A DNA stretch of 64,000 nucleotides from contig CAVYXZ010000012.1 in assembly GCA_963772595.1 (NCBI GenBank), forward strand, positions 62,001 through 126,000. Direction: 5' to 3'. A program made the translations under genes and the position numbers. Shown here one piece after another: positions 53,584 to 63,006 of this stretch (the first letter of the stretch is position 1; each line of letters starts with the position of its first letter). The notes beneath the pieces are model-generated. The model saw only the letters and a list, made by a program, of their open reading frames with translations. It made no database searches and was not told the DNA's origin. The stretch is from CAVYXZ01 sp963772595 (GTDB lineage Bacteria > Chloroflexota > Anaerolineae > Aggregatilineales > Phototrophicaceae).

Positions 53584-54615
53584 CAGGGTAGCAGCGCCAG
53601 CAGCGTGAGCAGCAGGATCAGGATCGCGGCAGCGGCCACGATGCGCCGGGCGAGGCGGTTGGAGGGTGGGAACCAGCGGCCCAGGTCCTCGGCGGCGGGC
53701 TGCGGGAAGACGTAAGGGATCAGCGCCAGCAGGGCCAGGACGGCCAGCGGGATCAGCACGCCCCACAAGAAGGGATCGCCCCATTTGAGCATCTGCTGCA
53801 CCCAGAGGAAGAACCAGGGAGCCGCCGAATCGCTGGCATTGGCGCTCACTTCGGTGATGGGCGCGGCAATCGGAGCGGCAGCGAAACCGGCCAGCAGAAC
53901 CAGCGCTGCGCCGGTCAGCAGCATCGCCAGCACTTCGCGCCGCACCAGTTCATAGCGCGTGATGCGTTCAGAATCGGGCCGCATCAGCGGGGGCGGCACG
54001 GCGATCCCACCGTCACGGCGTACCTTGAAGATGTGCCAGACGGTCAGGACCACCAGCGGCAGCGCCAGCCCAAAGATATGCCAGGCGTAGAAGCGGGTCA
54101 GGGTGGCCGGGCCAGCTTGTACGCCGCCGGTCAGGATGCGGTAGAGCGCGTCGCCCACGCCCGGAATGGTCTTGACGAGGTTGGTGCCGACCACCAGCGC
54201 CCATTGAATCCCCTGATCCCAGCGCAGCACGTAGCCGGTGAAGTTGAGCAGGGCCGCCGCCACCAGCAGCGCCAGCCCCAGCAGGTAGTTGAAGCGGCGC
54301 GGCGGGAGGTAAGCGCCGGTGAAGACCACGCGGACCAGATGCACCGCCATGACCAGCATCAGCAGTTGTGCCGCCCAGAAATGCAGGTTGCGGATCCAGC
54401 CCGCCCAGCGGGACGTGGTAGCTGATCGTCTGGATGCGACAGCGCGGCCTGTTCCGGCGTCGGGACGTAGTAGAACATCTCCAGCGTCCGGTGATGACCA
54501 GTACCAGCAGCAGGAAGATGGCGGTCCCGCCTGCGCCCAGCGTATAGCGCCAGCGCGCCTGCTGGGCCGGGATGGTGGGCGGGTGCAGATGATGGAAGAA
54601 GTTTGGACGTGTCAT
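53583..54615 (-). CDS. Cytochrome b (b6/petD-fused type; frameshifts)
   Basis: About 343 aa after three indels (near 54487, 54430 and 54415). The rejoined N-terminal part reads GTLEMFYYVPTPEQAALS, QTISYHVPLG and LIRNLHFWAAQLLMLVMAVHLVRVVFTGAY, with heme-binding His pairs (HFWAAQL...HLVRV and FYAWHIFGLALPLVVLTVWHIFKV); WFFLWVQQMLKWGDP corresponds to the PEW(F)Y region of subunit IV. It has about eight membrane helices and forms the Q-cycle core with the Rieske protein. Overlaps the cytochrome c gene by 1 bp. Confidence 0.88.
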
Positions 54616-54707
54616 GACCGGATTTCATATCGAGCGACGTGAGAGCCGTAAGGCGAGGGATTCAAACCCTCCCCTACACACAGATAAACGGGTGCTTCAA
54701 TTGTGGC

Positions 54708-55894
54708 TCAATCTGCGCCGCTGTGCATCTGTTCCAGACGCTGAGGTTCGGCTGCCGGGAGCTTGTAATCGACCGTCTCTTCGTAGACCGGGAAGTAACG
54801 GGCGACCAGACTGTAGACGATGACGATGCCAGCCACCACACCCAGCAGGATCGCAATCTCCATCCAGTGCGGGCTGTAGGTCTCGCCGTTGACGGGTTTC
54901 ATGGCGAACCAGGTCACGTCGAAGCGGTTGAGGATAACGCCTGCCGATAATCAGCAGCGCGCCAAAGAGCGAGGCCGCCCGGCTGAAGCGCACCTGTTTG
55001 AGCGCGAACAGGATGATCGGGATCACCGCCCCGACGATGATTTCGAGCCAGAACAGGGTGCTGTAGAGGCCGCCCTCGAAGGGCAGGTCCAGTTCGTTGG
55101 TAATCAATCAGCTCGCCGAACTTGAGCACCAGATAGAAGCCCAGAATCCAGGGCAGGAACCAGCCTAACTGCGCGATGACCTTCGTCTTGAGGCTGCGGC
55201 CAAACATCCAGTAGCTGATCGTTGCCCCGGCGATGACCAGCGAGATCCCGGCGGCGAAGGAGCTGATGAGGAAGAAGACCGGCAGCAGCATCGAGTACCA
55301 CAGCGGGTGCAGGCGCGGCGACATGATGACGAACATCGTGCCCAGCGAACACTGGTGCATGGTCGACAGCGTCACCCCGGCGATCACAATCGGGATGGTG
55401 TACTTCTTGATGATCGGCAGGAACCTGCGCCAGCGCGACTTTTCCAGCAGCACCGGGCTGAGTTCGTAGAACAGGATGGTCGAGTAGGCCGCGATACACC
55501 AGCTCACTTCCAGCAGCGCTGAACTGAGATTCGGGTGCAGGAAGACGTTGTAGAAACGGTCCCAGCGCCCCAGGTCGAACAGCAGGATGACCAGCACGGA
55601 ACTGTAGCCCAGCAGGCCCGCCAACACCGTCGGGCGGACGGCGGCGTGCAGGTTCTCGAACTGCAGGACGTAGACCAGCGCGGCCAGGGTGAAGGCCCCG
55701 CCGGAGAGCGCCACTGTCGCCAGATCGAAGCTGATCCAGATGCCCCAGGGGAAGGCTTTGCTCAGGTTGGTGGTCGGGTCCCAGGCCGACGATACAAACG
55801 ATACAGGCCCACGCTCAGGCCAAAGAGCATGATCGACCGCCAGTACATAGATGTATTGCGGCAGGGTGCGTAATTCGATAAACAGTTTGCGCAT
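54708..55894 (-). CDS. NrfD/PsrC-family membrane subunit (frameshifts)
   Basis: About 395 aa once several +1 insertions (near 55840, 55800, 55790, 55108 and 54945) are removed. It is a polytopic quinone-interacting subunit of CISM oxidoreductases: KAFPWGIWISFDL, HPNLSSALLEVSWCIAAYSTILFYEL, STMHQCSLGTMFVI and the C-terminal ITNELDLPFEGGLYSTLFWLEI. It anchors the iron-sulfur and molybdenum subunits encoded immediately upstream to the membrane. Starts 2 bp after the ferredoxin-subunit stop. Confidence 0.88.
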
Positions 55895-55896
55895 GA

Positions 55897-56691
55897 TTAT
55901 TCGTTCCTCTCCGGCAGCGAGCCGTTTTCAGCCGCTCCGGCTCTCGGCTTCCTCTTCGCTTCTTCTTTTTGATGCTTGATCGTCAGGTAAGCACCCGACA
56001 GACCGACCAGCATGGCCCCGGCTACCAGCGGCGTGCCCTCCGTGACCAGCCGGTTGGAGAAGGCCGGGGAGGTCGTGCCCGCAATCGGGAAGCCAAGCTC
56101 CTCAAAGGGAACCGGCGAGATATACAGGGTCGCGGTGCCGCCGTTTTCGGTTTCGCCGTAGACGTGATCGACGTATTTGCCGGGATTCTCGTTGATGAGC
56201 CGGTGTGCTTCGTCCAGCATCGTTTCATAGGAACCGAAGCGGATCGCCCCGGTCGGGCAGGTCTGCGCACAGGCGGGCTGCTGGCCTTCAGCCAGACGCG
56301 ACGTACACATATCGCACTTGACCACCAGCGGCAGCGGCTCGTCCCATTCGTAGTTGGGTACACCAAAGGGGCAGGCGTACATGCAGTAGCGGCAGCCGAT
56401 GCAGATGTCGCGGTCATAGGTGACGATGCCATCCTCAGTGCGCTGGAGCGCGCCGACCGTGCAGGCCGAGACGCAGGAGGGATCAATGCAGTGCATACAG
56501 TGGTATGGTGCGGTGTAGCGCTGAAGGTCCGGGAAGGTCCCGGTGACGCCGGTCTCTTTGATCCAGATGCGCGTGCTGTCCATCGGGACCTCGTTCTCGA
56601 CGCTGCACGCGACCATACAGGTGCGGCAGTCGATGCACAGCGAGGCGTCAATCAAGAAGCCGTAACGGGGGATAATTGTGTCTTCTGCCAC
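55897..56691 (-). CDS. Four-cluster iron-sulfur subunit (PsrB/NrfC/HybA type)
   Basis: 264 aa, intact. Four [4Fe-4S] motifs: CIDCRTCMVAC, CMHCIDPSCVSAC, CIGCRYCMYAC and CDMCTSRL...CAQTC with TGAI. A C-terminal membrane helix (LVAGAMLVGLSGAYLTI) anchors it, as in HybA-type subunits. It wires the molybdenum subunit to the NrfD quinone site. It starts 4 bp after the molybdoenzyme stop. There is no N-terminal signal; export would be by hitchhiking with the Tat-targeted partner. Confidence 0.94.
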   Translation of the reverse strand: MAEDTIIPRYGFLIDASLCIDCRTCMVACSVENEVPMDSTRIWIKETGVTGTFPDLQRYTAPYHCMHCIDPSCVSACTVGALQRTEDGIVTYDRDICIGCRYCMYACPFGVPNYEWDEPLPLVVKCDMCTSRLAEGQQPACAQTCPTGAIRFGSYETMLDEAHRLINENPGKYVDHVYGETENGGTATLYISPVPFEELGFPIAGTTSPAFSNRLVTEGTPLVAGAMLVGLSGAYLTIKHQKEEAKRKPRAGAAENGSLPERNE

Positions 56692-56695
56692 GAGT

Positions 56696-58876
56696 TTAAG
56701 CCTTTCTTACCGTTACGAAGGTCTGGCTGAGCGCCTGACTGCCGCTGGCCGGATCGGTATAGGTCACATGCAGTGCCGAGTCGCTTGCGCCGATGCCGTA
56801 GGCGGTGGTCAACCCTTTAGAGAGATGGCCGTAGCCGGGCGTCAGGTAGACGCAGTCAGGCCGGATGCCAGGGGTCGGCAGCAGGCGGATATGTGCCTGC
56901 CCGACGGGGCTGCTGACCTCCACCCAATCGCCATCTTCGAGGCCGCGCTCGGCGGCGACGGCGGCGTTGATCCACAGGCGGGGTTCGTCGGCATATTTGT
57001 GCAGCAGTTGATTGTTCTGCGAAGCGAACTGAGTCGCCTGCGCCACCTTGCCAGTGAGCAGGTAGAACTGGCCCTGCGGCGGCTCCGGTGGGGCGTCCCA
57101 GGCCGGGACCCCGGCAAAGCCGACCCGGTCCAGCGTTTCGGAGAACAATTCGATCTTGCCGCTGGGGGTGTTCCAGGCGTAGGCCGGTTCCTCTTCTTCC
57201 GCAGCGGGAAGCAGGGCGTAGCCGGTCGCCCGAACCTCTTCCAGCGTCACGCCCAGTGGGGCCAACTGCTGGCGGACATAGTCTTCCTCGTCTTCGTACT
57301 GGAAGAAGTCGCCCAGGCCCAGGCGTTCGGCTAACTGTTTGTAAATCCACAGCGCTGATTTCGCGTTGCCCTGCGGCTCAATCACCGGCTGGCGCAGGTA
57401 GGCCTTATCGCCCACCGGCATGCAGCGGGTCATAGCGTTCCAGATAGGAGGCTTCCGGCAGGACCACGTCGGAGAACCAGGCCGTGTCGTTCAGGAAAAT
57501 ATCGACGGTGGCGATGAAGTCCATCTTCTCGAAGGCCTCCAGCGTCTTTCCACGATCCGGCAGCGACATGATCGGGTTCTGCCGGGAGATAAACCAGCCG
57601 TGCGCCTGATAGGGTTGGCCGCTGACGATGTTGTCACGCAGCTCCTGGAAGACGCCCAGCTTGAGCGGCACCACCGGGTATTTCGACGGGCACCATATCC
57701 AGACGGGCTGCCGAGACACGCGGGTAGGGCGGCTGCGGCGGTTTGCCCAGCGCGCCACTGCCTTCCCCGGCGGCGGCCTTCATGGTGACGTTCCAGTTGC
57801 CGACCAGCGCGTTCAGGATGCTGATCGCCCGCTGCGTCTGGAAGGAATTGACGAAGTTGGAGGTGCGCCAGCCGTTATGAGCCAGGGCGTGCGGTGCGGC
57901 AGCGGCGAATTCGCGCGCGATGCGACGGATCGTATCCGCCTCGAATCTCGGTGAGGGGGGCGGCCCATTCGGGCGTATACTGCGCCACTTCCTGCGCCAG
58001 ATCGTCGAGGCCGGTGGTGTACTGATTGACGAAATCGGCGTTGTAGAGCTTCTCGCCGACGATGACGTTCAGCAGCGCCAGATGGAAGGCGAGATCGGTG
58101 CCGGGTTTGATCGGCAGCCATTCAGTCGCTTTGGCGGCGGTCTTGGTGAAGCGCGGGTCCAGGTAGACCACGTGCGTGCCGCGCGCAATCGCATGGCTGA
58201 GCGCGCCGGTCTCCGAGGTCGAGATGGCTTCCATCAGGTTGCGCCCGGTCAGGATGACGTATTGCAGGCTCTCGTCGTAGATGCGCTCCGGTTCTTCCAT
58301 GCCGTAGGTCATCAGGTTGGCGACGATCATGGCGTTGAAGCACAGGCTGCGCTGAGTGCCGTAGTTGGGTGAGCCGAAACCGTAGAGCAGGTTTTCGAAC
58401 TGCACCTGGCTCAGGTTATGGGTGGAGGAGAAGACCATCGCCTCCGGCCCGTAGGTGTCTTTGATGGACTGCATCTTGCTGGCGGTGAGGTCCAGCGCCT
58501 CGTCCCAGGTGGCTTCGCGGAATTTGCCCTCGCCGCGATTGCCCACACGGATCAGCGGGTTCAGCACGCGGTCAGGGTCATAGGTGTTCATCAGGCCGGA
58601 TTGGCCGCGCACACACAGGTGCCCCTTCGAATGCGGATGATCGGGGTTGCCGTCCAGCTTGACGACACGCCCGTCACGTACTTTGGCGATCAGGCCGCAG
58701 CGCCAGACGCACATCTCGCACATGCTGGGCACATAGCCGTTGCCGCTGGCGTTGACCAGCCCGGCATCGAAGGCTGCCCGTGCGACGGCTGGCGGCAGCA
58801 TCTGCCCAACGGCCAGCGCGCCTGCCGAGACCGCGCTCACTTTCAGAAAATTACGTCGGGAAAGCTTATGAGTCAT
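56696..58876 (-). CDS. Molybdopterin oxidoreductase catalytic subunit (PsrA/PhsA-like; frameshifts)
   Basis: About 726 aa after +1 insertions near 57945, 57685 and 57425. The Tat signal is SRRNFLKVSAVSAGALA. A [4Fe-4S] site CEMCVWRC...GHLCVRG begins the mature part; SLCFNAM near residue 180 probably provides the Cys ligand to Mo. The segments PVVPLKLGVFQELRDNIVSGQPY, SRQNPIMSLPD and DTAWFSDVVLPEASYLERYDPL are typical of thiosulfate/polysulfide reductases. It likely reduces thiosulfate, polysulfide or tetrathionate, or runs in reverse; arsenate-type relatives are an alternative. mobA, supplying its cofactor, lies nearby. Confidence 0.88.
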
Positions 58877-58881
58877 GATAT

Positions 58882-59433
58882 TCAGTCCCGCTGCTTACGA
58901 TGCAGGCCGGCCCGGTCAATCAGGTAGAACAGGAAGACCGACAGGAGTGCAAAGAAGGCGACGGTCAAGAAGGGGCTGAGGTTCCACAGATCGGGGATAA
59001 CGACGCTGCCTTCATTGGCGATGGCCGAAATGGCCGGGAAGATGGCCGGGTAAGCCAGGCCGTAGAGCATCGCGCCCACCAGAAAGCCCAGCAGGCCGGG
59101 AATCAGGTAATCCAGCTTGCCCTCGCCCGCACCCGCCGCGCAGGTGCCCGGACAGTAGCCGCTGAGCGCCATGCCGACGCCGAAGATCAGGCCGCCGACC
59201 ACGTTGCCCACAATGTAGGTGGCCGGGACGCTGGGGAAAGTCACCAGGCCCAGGCCGCGCAGCAGATACAGGCCGCTCATCGAGACCACCAGGGCGGTCA
59301 TCATGAATTTGAGGACGGCCAGGTCGGTCAGCCGGAAGACGTTGACGATTTTGTGGTACTTGGTCAGCCCGGCCTTGTTTAGAGCAAAGCCGAAGAAAAT
59401 GCCCAGCACCAGCGCCGTGATATACGTTGACAT
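58882..59433 (-). CDS. YeeE/YedE-family (DUF395) sulfur-transport half protein, second
   Basis: 183 aa with five or six membrane segments and the conserved cysteine loop SGYCPGTCAAGAGEGKLD. YeeE/YedE proteins such as TsuA import thiosulfate or related sulfur species through cysteine-lined pores. The start is ATG 59433 with AGGAGAT upstream; a longer open frame to 59691 overlaps the neighbour and is a shadow. It pairs with the adjacent half protein (59436) and precedes the molybdoenzyme gene by 5 bp. Confidence 0.9.
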   Translation of the reverse strand: MSTYITALVLGIFFGFALNKAGLTKYHKIVNVFRLTDLAVLKFMMTALVVSMSGLYLLRGLGLVTFPSVPATYIVGNVVGGLIFGVGMALSGYCPGTCAAGAGEGKLDYLIPGLLGFLVGAMLYGLAYPAIFPAISAIANEGSVVIPDLWNLSPFLTVAFFALLSVFLFYLIDRAGLHRKQRD

Positions 59434-59435
59434 CG

Positions 59436-59981
59436 TTAGTATCTCCTGCGATAGATCAGCATGGCGGTGAGAATGCCGGAGGCGAACATCGACGCGATGA
59501 ACAGAAAGGCCGACGGGGCGAGGAGCATCCCGCCGGAGATGGCGAGGCCGCTGGTGCAGCCGCCCGCGATCCCGGCAGCGAATTCCAGGATGATGGCCCC
59601 GACAAAAGCCAGGACCCAGCGCTTCCAGACCTGCGGCCCGAAGATGCGCTTCCACTGTTCGTCGCTGTTGGCCGAGTCTTTCTTGCCCCATTTGAGGGTG
59701 CCGCTGGTGGCCGCGCCGACCATGCCGCCGAAGAAGAGACCGACCAGCAGGACGACGCTCCAGGTGATCTCCGGGGGCATGATGAAGTCGAAGTACATGT
59801 TGTTAAACTGCGTCGGGGCGATGGCCGTGCCGACAATTCCGGCCAGGTTCTCGAAGCCACCGGACGCGCCCAGCAGGTTATTGCTGATCCAGACAGCCAG
59901 CACGCCGACGATGCCCAGCAGGATCCCGGCCACGTACGGCGACCATTCGTCCCGGCGAATGTAGCGAATAATGGCGTTCAT
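59436..59981 (-). CDS. YeeE/YedE-family (DUF395) sulfur-transport half protein, first
   Basis: 181 aa, membrane segments plus the conserved GGCTSGLAISGG loop typical of the other half of YeeE/YedE transporters. The two adjacent half-genes together equal one fused TsuA-type protein. Context with a sulfur-type molybdoenzyme and rhodanese suggests uptake or exchange of thiosulfate/sulfide. Overlaps the triheme cytochrome gene by 4 bp. Confidence 0.9.
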   Translation of the reverse strand: MNAIIRYIRRDEWSPYVAGILLGIVGVLAVWISNNLLGASGGFENLAGIVGTAIAPTQFNNMYFDFIMPPEITWSVVLLVGLFFGGMVGAATSGTLKWGKKDSANSDEQWKRIFGPQVWKRWVLAFVGAIILEFAAGIAGGCTSGLAISGGMLLAPSAFLFIASMFASGILTAMLIYRRRY

Positions 59982-60874
59982 TGTGCGTGCTCCTCGGTGT
60001 CTTCATCAGACACCACCGTGTCGATAAGGTTCAGGACCTGATCCGCCTTCTGTGGGTTGGCGAGAATTCGCCGCAGTGCCCGGCGGGTGTTGATTTTCAG
60101 CGCCGCCAGCACCGGCAGCATCTCGACCACGTCTGCCGGATACTCGCCCTCGACCGGACGGGTCTCGCCCAGCGTCGTGTTGAGCCGGATTTCGTTGACG
60201 ATGACAAAGCCACCGCCGCCCAGCACCAGCAGACCGATCAGCCCGGCCAGCGCGACGTTGCCCCAGTTGACCGGACGCTGCCCCAGCACGATCTCGTTGT
60301 AGCGCTGGGTGTAATCGACCATACTGGCGTCATCCACGACCAGTTCCTGGCTGCTGAAGCTGGTGTTTGTGCTGCTTGTGGTTTGGGACTCGTCGTTGGA
60401 CACCGGCACAGCGGTGGGTTCCACTGAAGCGCTGCTGTCGCCGCCGGACCCCCAGAAATCATCACTGGAGGGCGCGCTGGTGGGGGTAGCCGCGTCGGAC
60501 CCGGCACTGTTCAGGTCAATGCCCAGCGCGACCGCATAGACTTCTGCGCGTTCGTTCAGGTCCGTTGCGTGGCACATCTGGCAGGAGGCTTGTATGTCCG
60601 AAAGCGGGGGCACCATGCCGGTGTGCGCTTCGGTCTCGTCCGTCGCCTGCTGGTTGCCCGCATGGCAGATATAACAAAAATCGCCAAAGGCGTGGGATTC
60701 GTGCCAGCTCGTGCCGTCGTTATTGACCGGGTTCTGGCCCTGGACTTCATGGCAGTTTTTGCAGGAAGACGCTTGCGTGCCACACTGCGCTGCGACCGGT
60801 TGGCCGATCAGCGCGACGAGCAGCAGGGTCAGCGCACTGAAAAACAGGGGAAAAGAGAATTTTCTAAGCTGCAT
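59978..60874 (-). CDS. Membrane-anchored triheme cytochrome c
   Basis: 298 aa. Signal peptide LFFSALTLLLVALIGQPVAAQ; CKNCH, CYICH and CQMCH in residues 35-105; a Ser/Thr/Pro-rich linker (about 125-175); a membrane helix VALAGLIGLLVLGGGGFVIV; and a cytosolic tail of about 75 residues. It is likely an electron-exchange partner for the complex encoded downstream. First structural gene of the operon, just after the ArsR gene (20 bp). Confidence 0.88.
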   Translation of the reverse strand: MQLRKFSFPLFFSALTLLLVALIGQPVAAQCGTQASSCKNCHEVQGQNPVNNDGTSWHESHAFGDFCYICHAGNQQATDETEAHTGMVPPLSDIQASCQMCHATDLNERAEVYAVALGIDLNSAGSDAATPTSAPSSDDFWGSGGDSSASVEPTAVPVSNDESQTTSSTNTSFSSQELVVDDASMVDYTQRYNEIVLGQRPVNWGNVALAGLIGLLVLGGGGFVIVNEIRLNTTLGETRPVEGEYPADVVEMLPVLAALKINTRRALRRILANPQKADQVLNLIDTVVSDEDTEEHAQ

Positions 60875-60894
60875 TCATGCCTCCTCGGAGGAAG

Positions 60895-61242
60895 TTAAGA
60901 CGGCTCATTATCGGCCCGGTCCATCAAACTGGCGCGGTGCGCGATGCGATCATGCAGTACCGAGCGCAGCAGGTCGAGGGCCTGGATCAGTCGCTGATCG
61001 GCCAGACGATATTGAATACTGGTGCCCTGACGGGTGGCAATGACCAGGCCGCGATCCCGCAGGACCTTGAGGTGGCGCGACGTGGCCGATTGCGAGATGT
61101 TCAGTTCGCTGGCGAGTTCGCCGACGTTGAGCGGTTGCTCGTCCAGCGTATACAGCATCAAAATGCGTGTGGGGTCGGCAAATGCGGAACAGAGATCCGC
61201 TTCCATCCGCGATATTTCTTGAGCCAGTGATTGCGAGATCAT
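60895..61242 (-). CDS. ArsR-family transcriptional regulator
   Basis: 115 aa from ATG 61242, which has GGGAAGGG upstream (longer open frame to 61305 runs through the operator). Winged helix: CSAFADPTRILMLYTL, ELNISQSATSRHLKVLRDRGLV, wing TSIQYRLADQR. The only cysteine is C18 in CSAFAD, shared with the paralogue at 48651, arguing against the two-Cys SqrR/BigR mechanism and against classic metal sites. It heads the sulfur/cytochrome operon and probably autoregulates through the palindrome at 61282. Confidence 0.9.
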   Translation of the reverse strand: MISQSLAQEISRMEADLCSAFADPTRILMLYTLDEQPLNVGELASELNISQSATSRHLKVLRDRGLVIATRQGTSIQYRLADQRLIQALDLLRSVLHDRIAHRASLMDRADNEPS

Positions 61243-61281
61243 CTGTTTACCCTTCCCGACGGGATCAGCGCTTTGTAACTT

Positions 61282-61299
61282 TATGCGCATAAGCGCATA
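61282..61299. promoter_or_regulatory. TATGCGC-ATAA-GCGCATA inverted repeat, probable ArsR operator
   Basis: Seven-base perfect arms with a 4-bp centre, 40 bp upstream of the ArsR start. The size and AT/GC pattern fit ArsR/SmtB-family operators. It lies in the divergent promoter region shared with mobA. Confidence 0.6.
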
Positions 61300-61361
61300 T
61301 AACAATCTAAGTTTATTCTTCGATAAAAAGGGCAGGCAGTGTGTCGCGTCATGGTCAATCC

Positions 61362-61397
61362 GTGAAATTTGTCACGAGTTAGTGAAATATGTCACGA
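61362..61397. promoter_or_regulatory. Tandem CRP/FNR-like sites GTGA-N6-TCAC
   Basis: GTGAAATTTGTCACGA at 61362 and GTGAAATATGTCACGA at 61382 are near-identical, 20 bp apart (two helical turns), each matching the GTGA-N6-TCAC core of CRP-family boxes. A mobA -10 candidate TATAAT is at 61424-61429. Confidence 0.65.
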
Positions 61398-61435
61398 ATT
61401 GTGATGCCCGGAGGGCGACTGGCTATAATGAGGAG

Positions 61436-62029
61436 ATGGAGACGTCAATGAATGTGAGTGTGGCCGTGCTGGTCGGCGGCAAGTCAAGGCGCATGGGCCA
61501 GGAGAAGGGTCTGGTGTCGCTGAAGGGCAGGCCGATGATCGCGCATACGTTGGACCGGGTGCAGCGCCTGGGCCTGCCGGTGATGCTTATCAGCCGCCAG
61601 CCGGAACTGTATGCACAGTTTGGCCTGCCGGTCTATGCCGATGTCCTGTCGCAGCGCGGCTCGCTGATCGGCCTGCACAGCGCGCTGGTTCACAGCCCGA
61701 CGATCTATACCCTGTGTGTGGCCTGTGATATGCCGCTGCTGAACGTGGATCTGCTGCGCCATCTGATCGCCCTGCGGCCCGATCAGGATGTGGTCGTGCC
61801 CCGGCTGGCGGACCGAGCGGAACCGCTGCACGCGCTGTATCATCGGGACTGTCTGCCTGCGATGGAGGCGCAAATCGCCCAGGGCGACATGCAAATCTCG
61901 CGCCTGTACGCCGGTCTGCGGGTGCGCTACGTCGAGGAGGCGGAGATTCGCCGCTTCGACCCCGACCTGCATTCCTTCACTAACGCCAATACCCCGGAAG
62001 AACTGGCAGCCCTTGAAGCGCTGCTTTAG
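61436..62029 (+). CDS. mobA: Molybdenum cofactor guanylyltransferase
   Basis: 197 aa. MobA adds GMP to molybdopterin to form the bis-MGD used by DMSO-reductase-family enzymes, such as the one at 56696. Motifs: VAVLVGGKSRRMGQEKGLVSLKGRPMI (GTP-binding) and CVACDMPLLN. Two ATG choices: 61436, which abuts TATAAT and would give a leaderless mRNA, or 61448 with AGGAG 12 bases upstream. Divergent from the sulfur operon, with CRP-like sites between. Confidence 0.9.
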   Translation: METSMNVSVAVLVGGKSRRMGQEKGLVSLKGRPMIAHTLDRVQRLGLPVMLISRQPELYAQFGLPVYADVLSQRGSLIGLHSALVHSPTIYTLCVACDMPLLNVDLLRHLIALRPDQDVVVPRLADRAEPLHALYHRDCLPAMEAQIAQGDMQISRLYAGLRVRYVEEAEIRRFDPDLHSFTNANTPEELAALEALL

Positions 62030-62230
62030 GCCCACAATCTGTTGTGCCCAGAGTCATGGATGCTGAACTTCAAACAGATTATTTGAGAAGCGGGATCAGG
62101 AGTGTAGATGAATTCCCAGGCTTATCGTATCTAGATGACAATCAGACGGCAGCATTCGATGGCATAGTTAGGTCATGGTCGATATGCTCGCCAATGGCGC
62201 GGTGCTGCCAGATTACCTTCTTGAGTCTGA

Positions 62231-62845
62231 TTAGCTCAAAACTTTAGACGGAGCGATGGGTTGGCCTTCAGGTTGATAGTAAGCCTCGCTCAGGCAGGCG
62301 TGGCAGACCGGCTCGCCATTCACCATCACTTCGCGTTCATTGAGGATTTCCTCGCCGCAGCGGGCGCAGTTGACGCGCACACCAGGACGGCTGAGCAGGG
62401 CCTCCATCGAGAGGCTGAGCTGCACCGGCTGCCAGACCAGCAACTCGTCGTTGGGCAGATATTGATAGGCCGAAAGCTGGGCGTGCCAGCGGCTGCGGGC
62501 TTCCGGCTCGACCTCGCGGGCGCGCTGCCGGGCCTCAGTATGCACGTGGACGCGGAAGGCCTGGCTGGTTTTCGTGTCGATAAAGGTCGCGGCAACCTTG
62601 CCGTAATCCATCAGGCGCAGGGTGCGGTGGCCCAGCCAGCAGCCGGTCGCTGTCGCCACGCCATCGGCAAAGCAGCCGTCCGTCTCCAGGAAGGTGTACA
62701 GACGTTTGTTCGTCTGCGGCAGATCGAGCGCCAGCAAGTCTGCGGCCAGCATCCCCATGCGGACACCCAGCACCTGCCGGGGGCAGAGATGGTCGTGCAG
62801 GGCGGCTGAGCGATCAAGGAGTTGGTCTATGGTTTGCAGCATCAT
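62231..62845 (-). CDS. FmdE-family protein with C-terminal zinc-ribbon
   Basis: 204 aa. Residues 1-150 match the FmdE domain (LHDHLCPRQVLGVRMG, LETDGCFADGVATATGCWLGHRTL, KVAATFID), named after a subunit co-purified with molybdenum formylmethanofuran dehydrogenase; role unproven, metal binding expected from His/Cys. Residues about 163-187 carry CARCGEEI and CHAC, a zinc ribbon. It is near mobA and could assist molybdoenzyme maturation. The 200-bp stretch 62030-62230 after mobA shows nothing recognisable. Confidence 0.85.
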   Translation of the reverse strand: MMLQTIDQLLDRSAALHDHLCPRQVLGVRMGMLAADLLALDLPQTNKRLYTFLETDGCFADGVATATGCWLGHRTLRLMDYGKVAATFIDTKTSQAFRVHVHTEARQRAREVEPEARSRWHAQLSAYQYLPNDELLVWQPVQLSLSMEALLSRPGVRVNCARCGEEILNEREVMVNGEPVCHACLSEAYYQPEGQPIAPSKVLS

Positions 62846-62940
62846 CGTGTCATTCCTGAGCGGCTGTAATTCAACTATGCTTGATTGTAGGCACAGGAAT
62901 CCGGCGGGGATAAGTGACGATCAGCCGCATTTCACGGTAA

Positions 62941-62981
62941 TAAAAAGCTGTGACAGTGGGCGAAAGCCGGGCTGTCACAGC
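62941..62981 (-). terminator. Rho-independent terminator, minus strand
   Basis: A perfect 10-bp stem GCTGTGACAG/CTGTCACAGC (62947-62956 with 62972-62981) followed on the minus strand by TTTTTA. It ends the NTF2-fold gene at 63007. Confidence 0.85.
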
Positions 62982-63006
62982 CTTTGTGCTTGCTCAAACG
63001 TGGTGT

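Noticed and set aside
62044..62247. 67-codon plus-strand ORF after mobA
   Set aside because: No conserved features, and codon use is unlike neighbouring genes.
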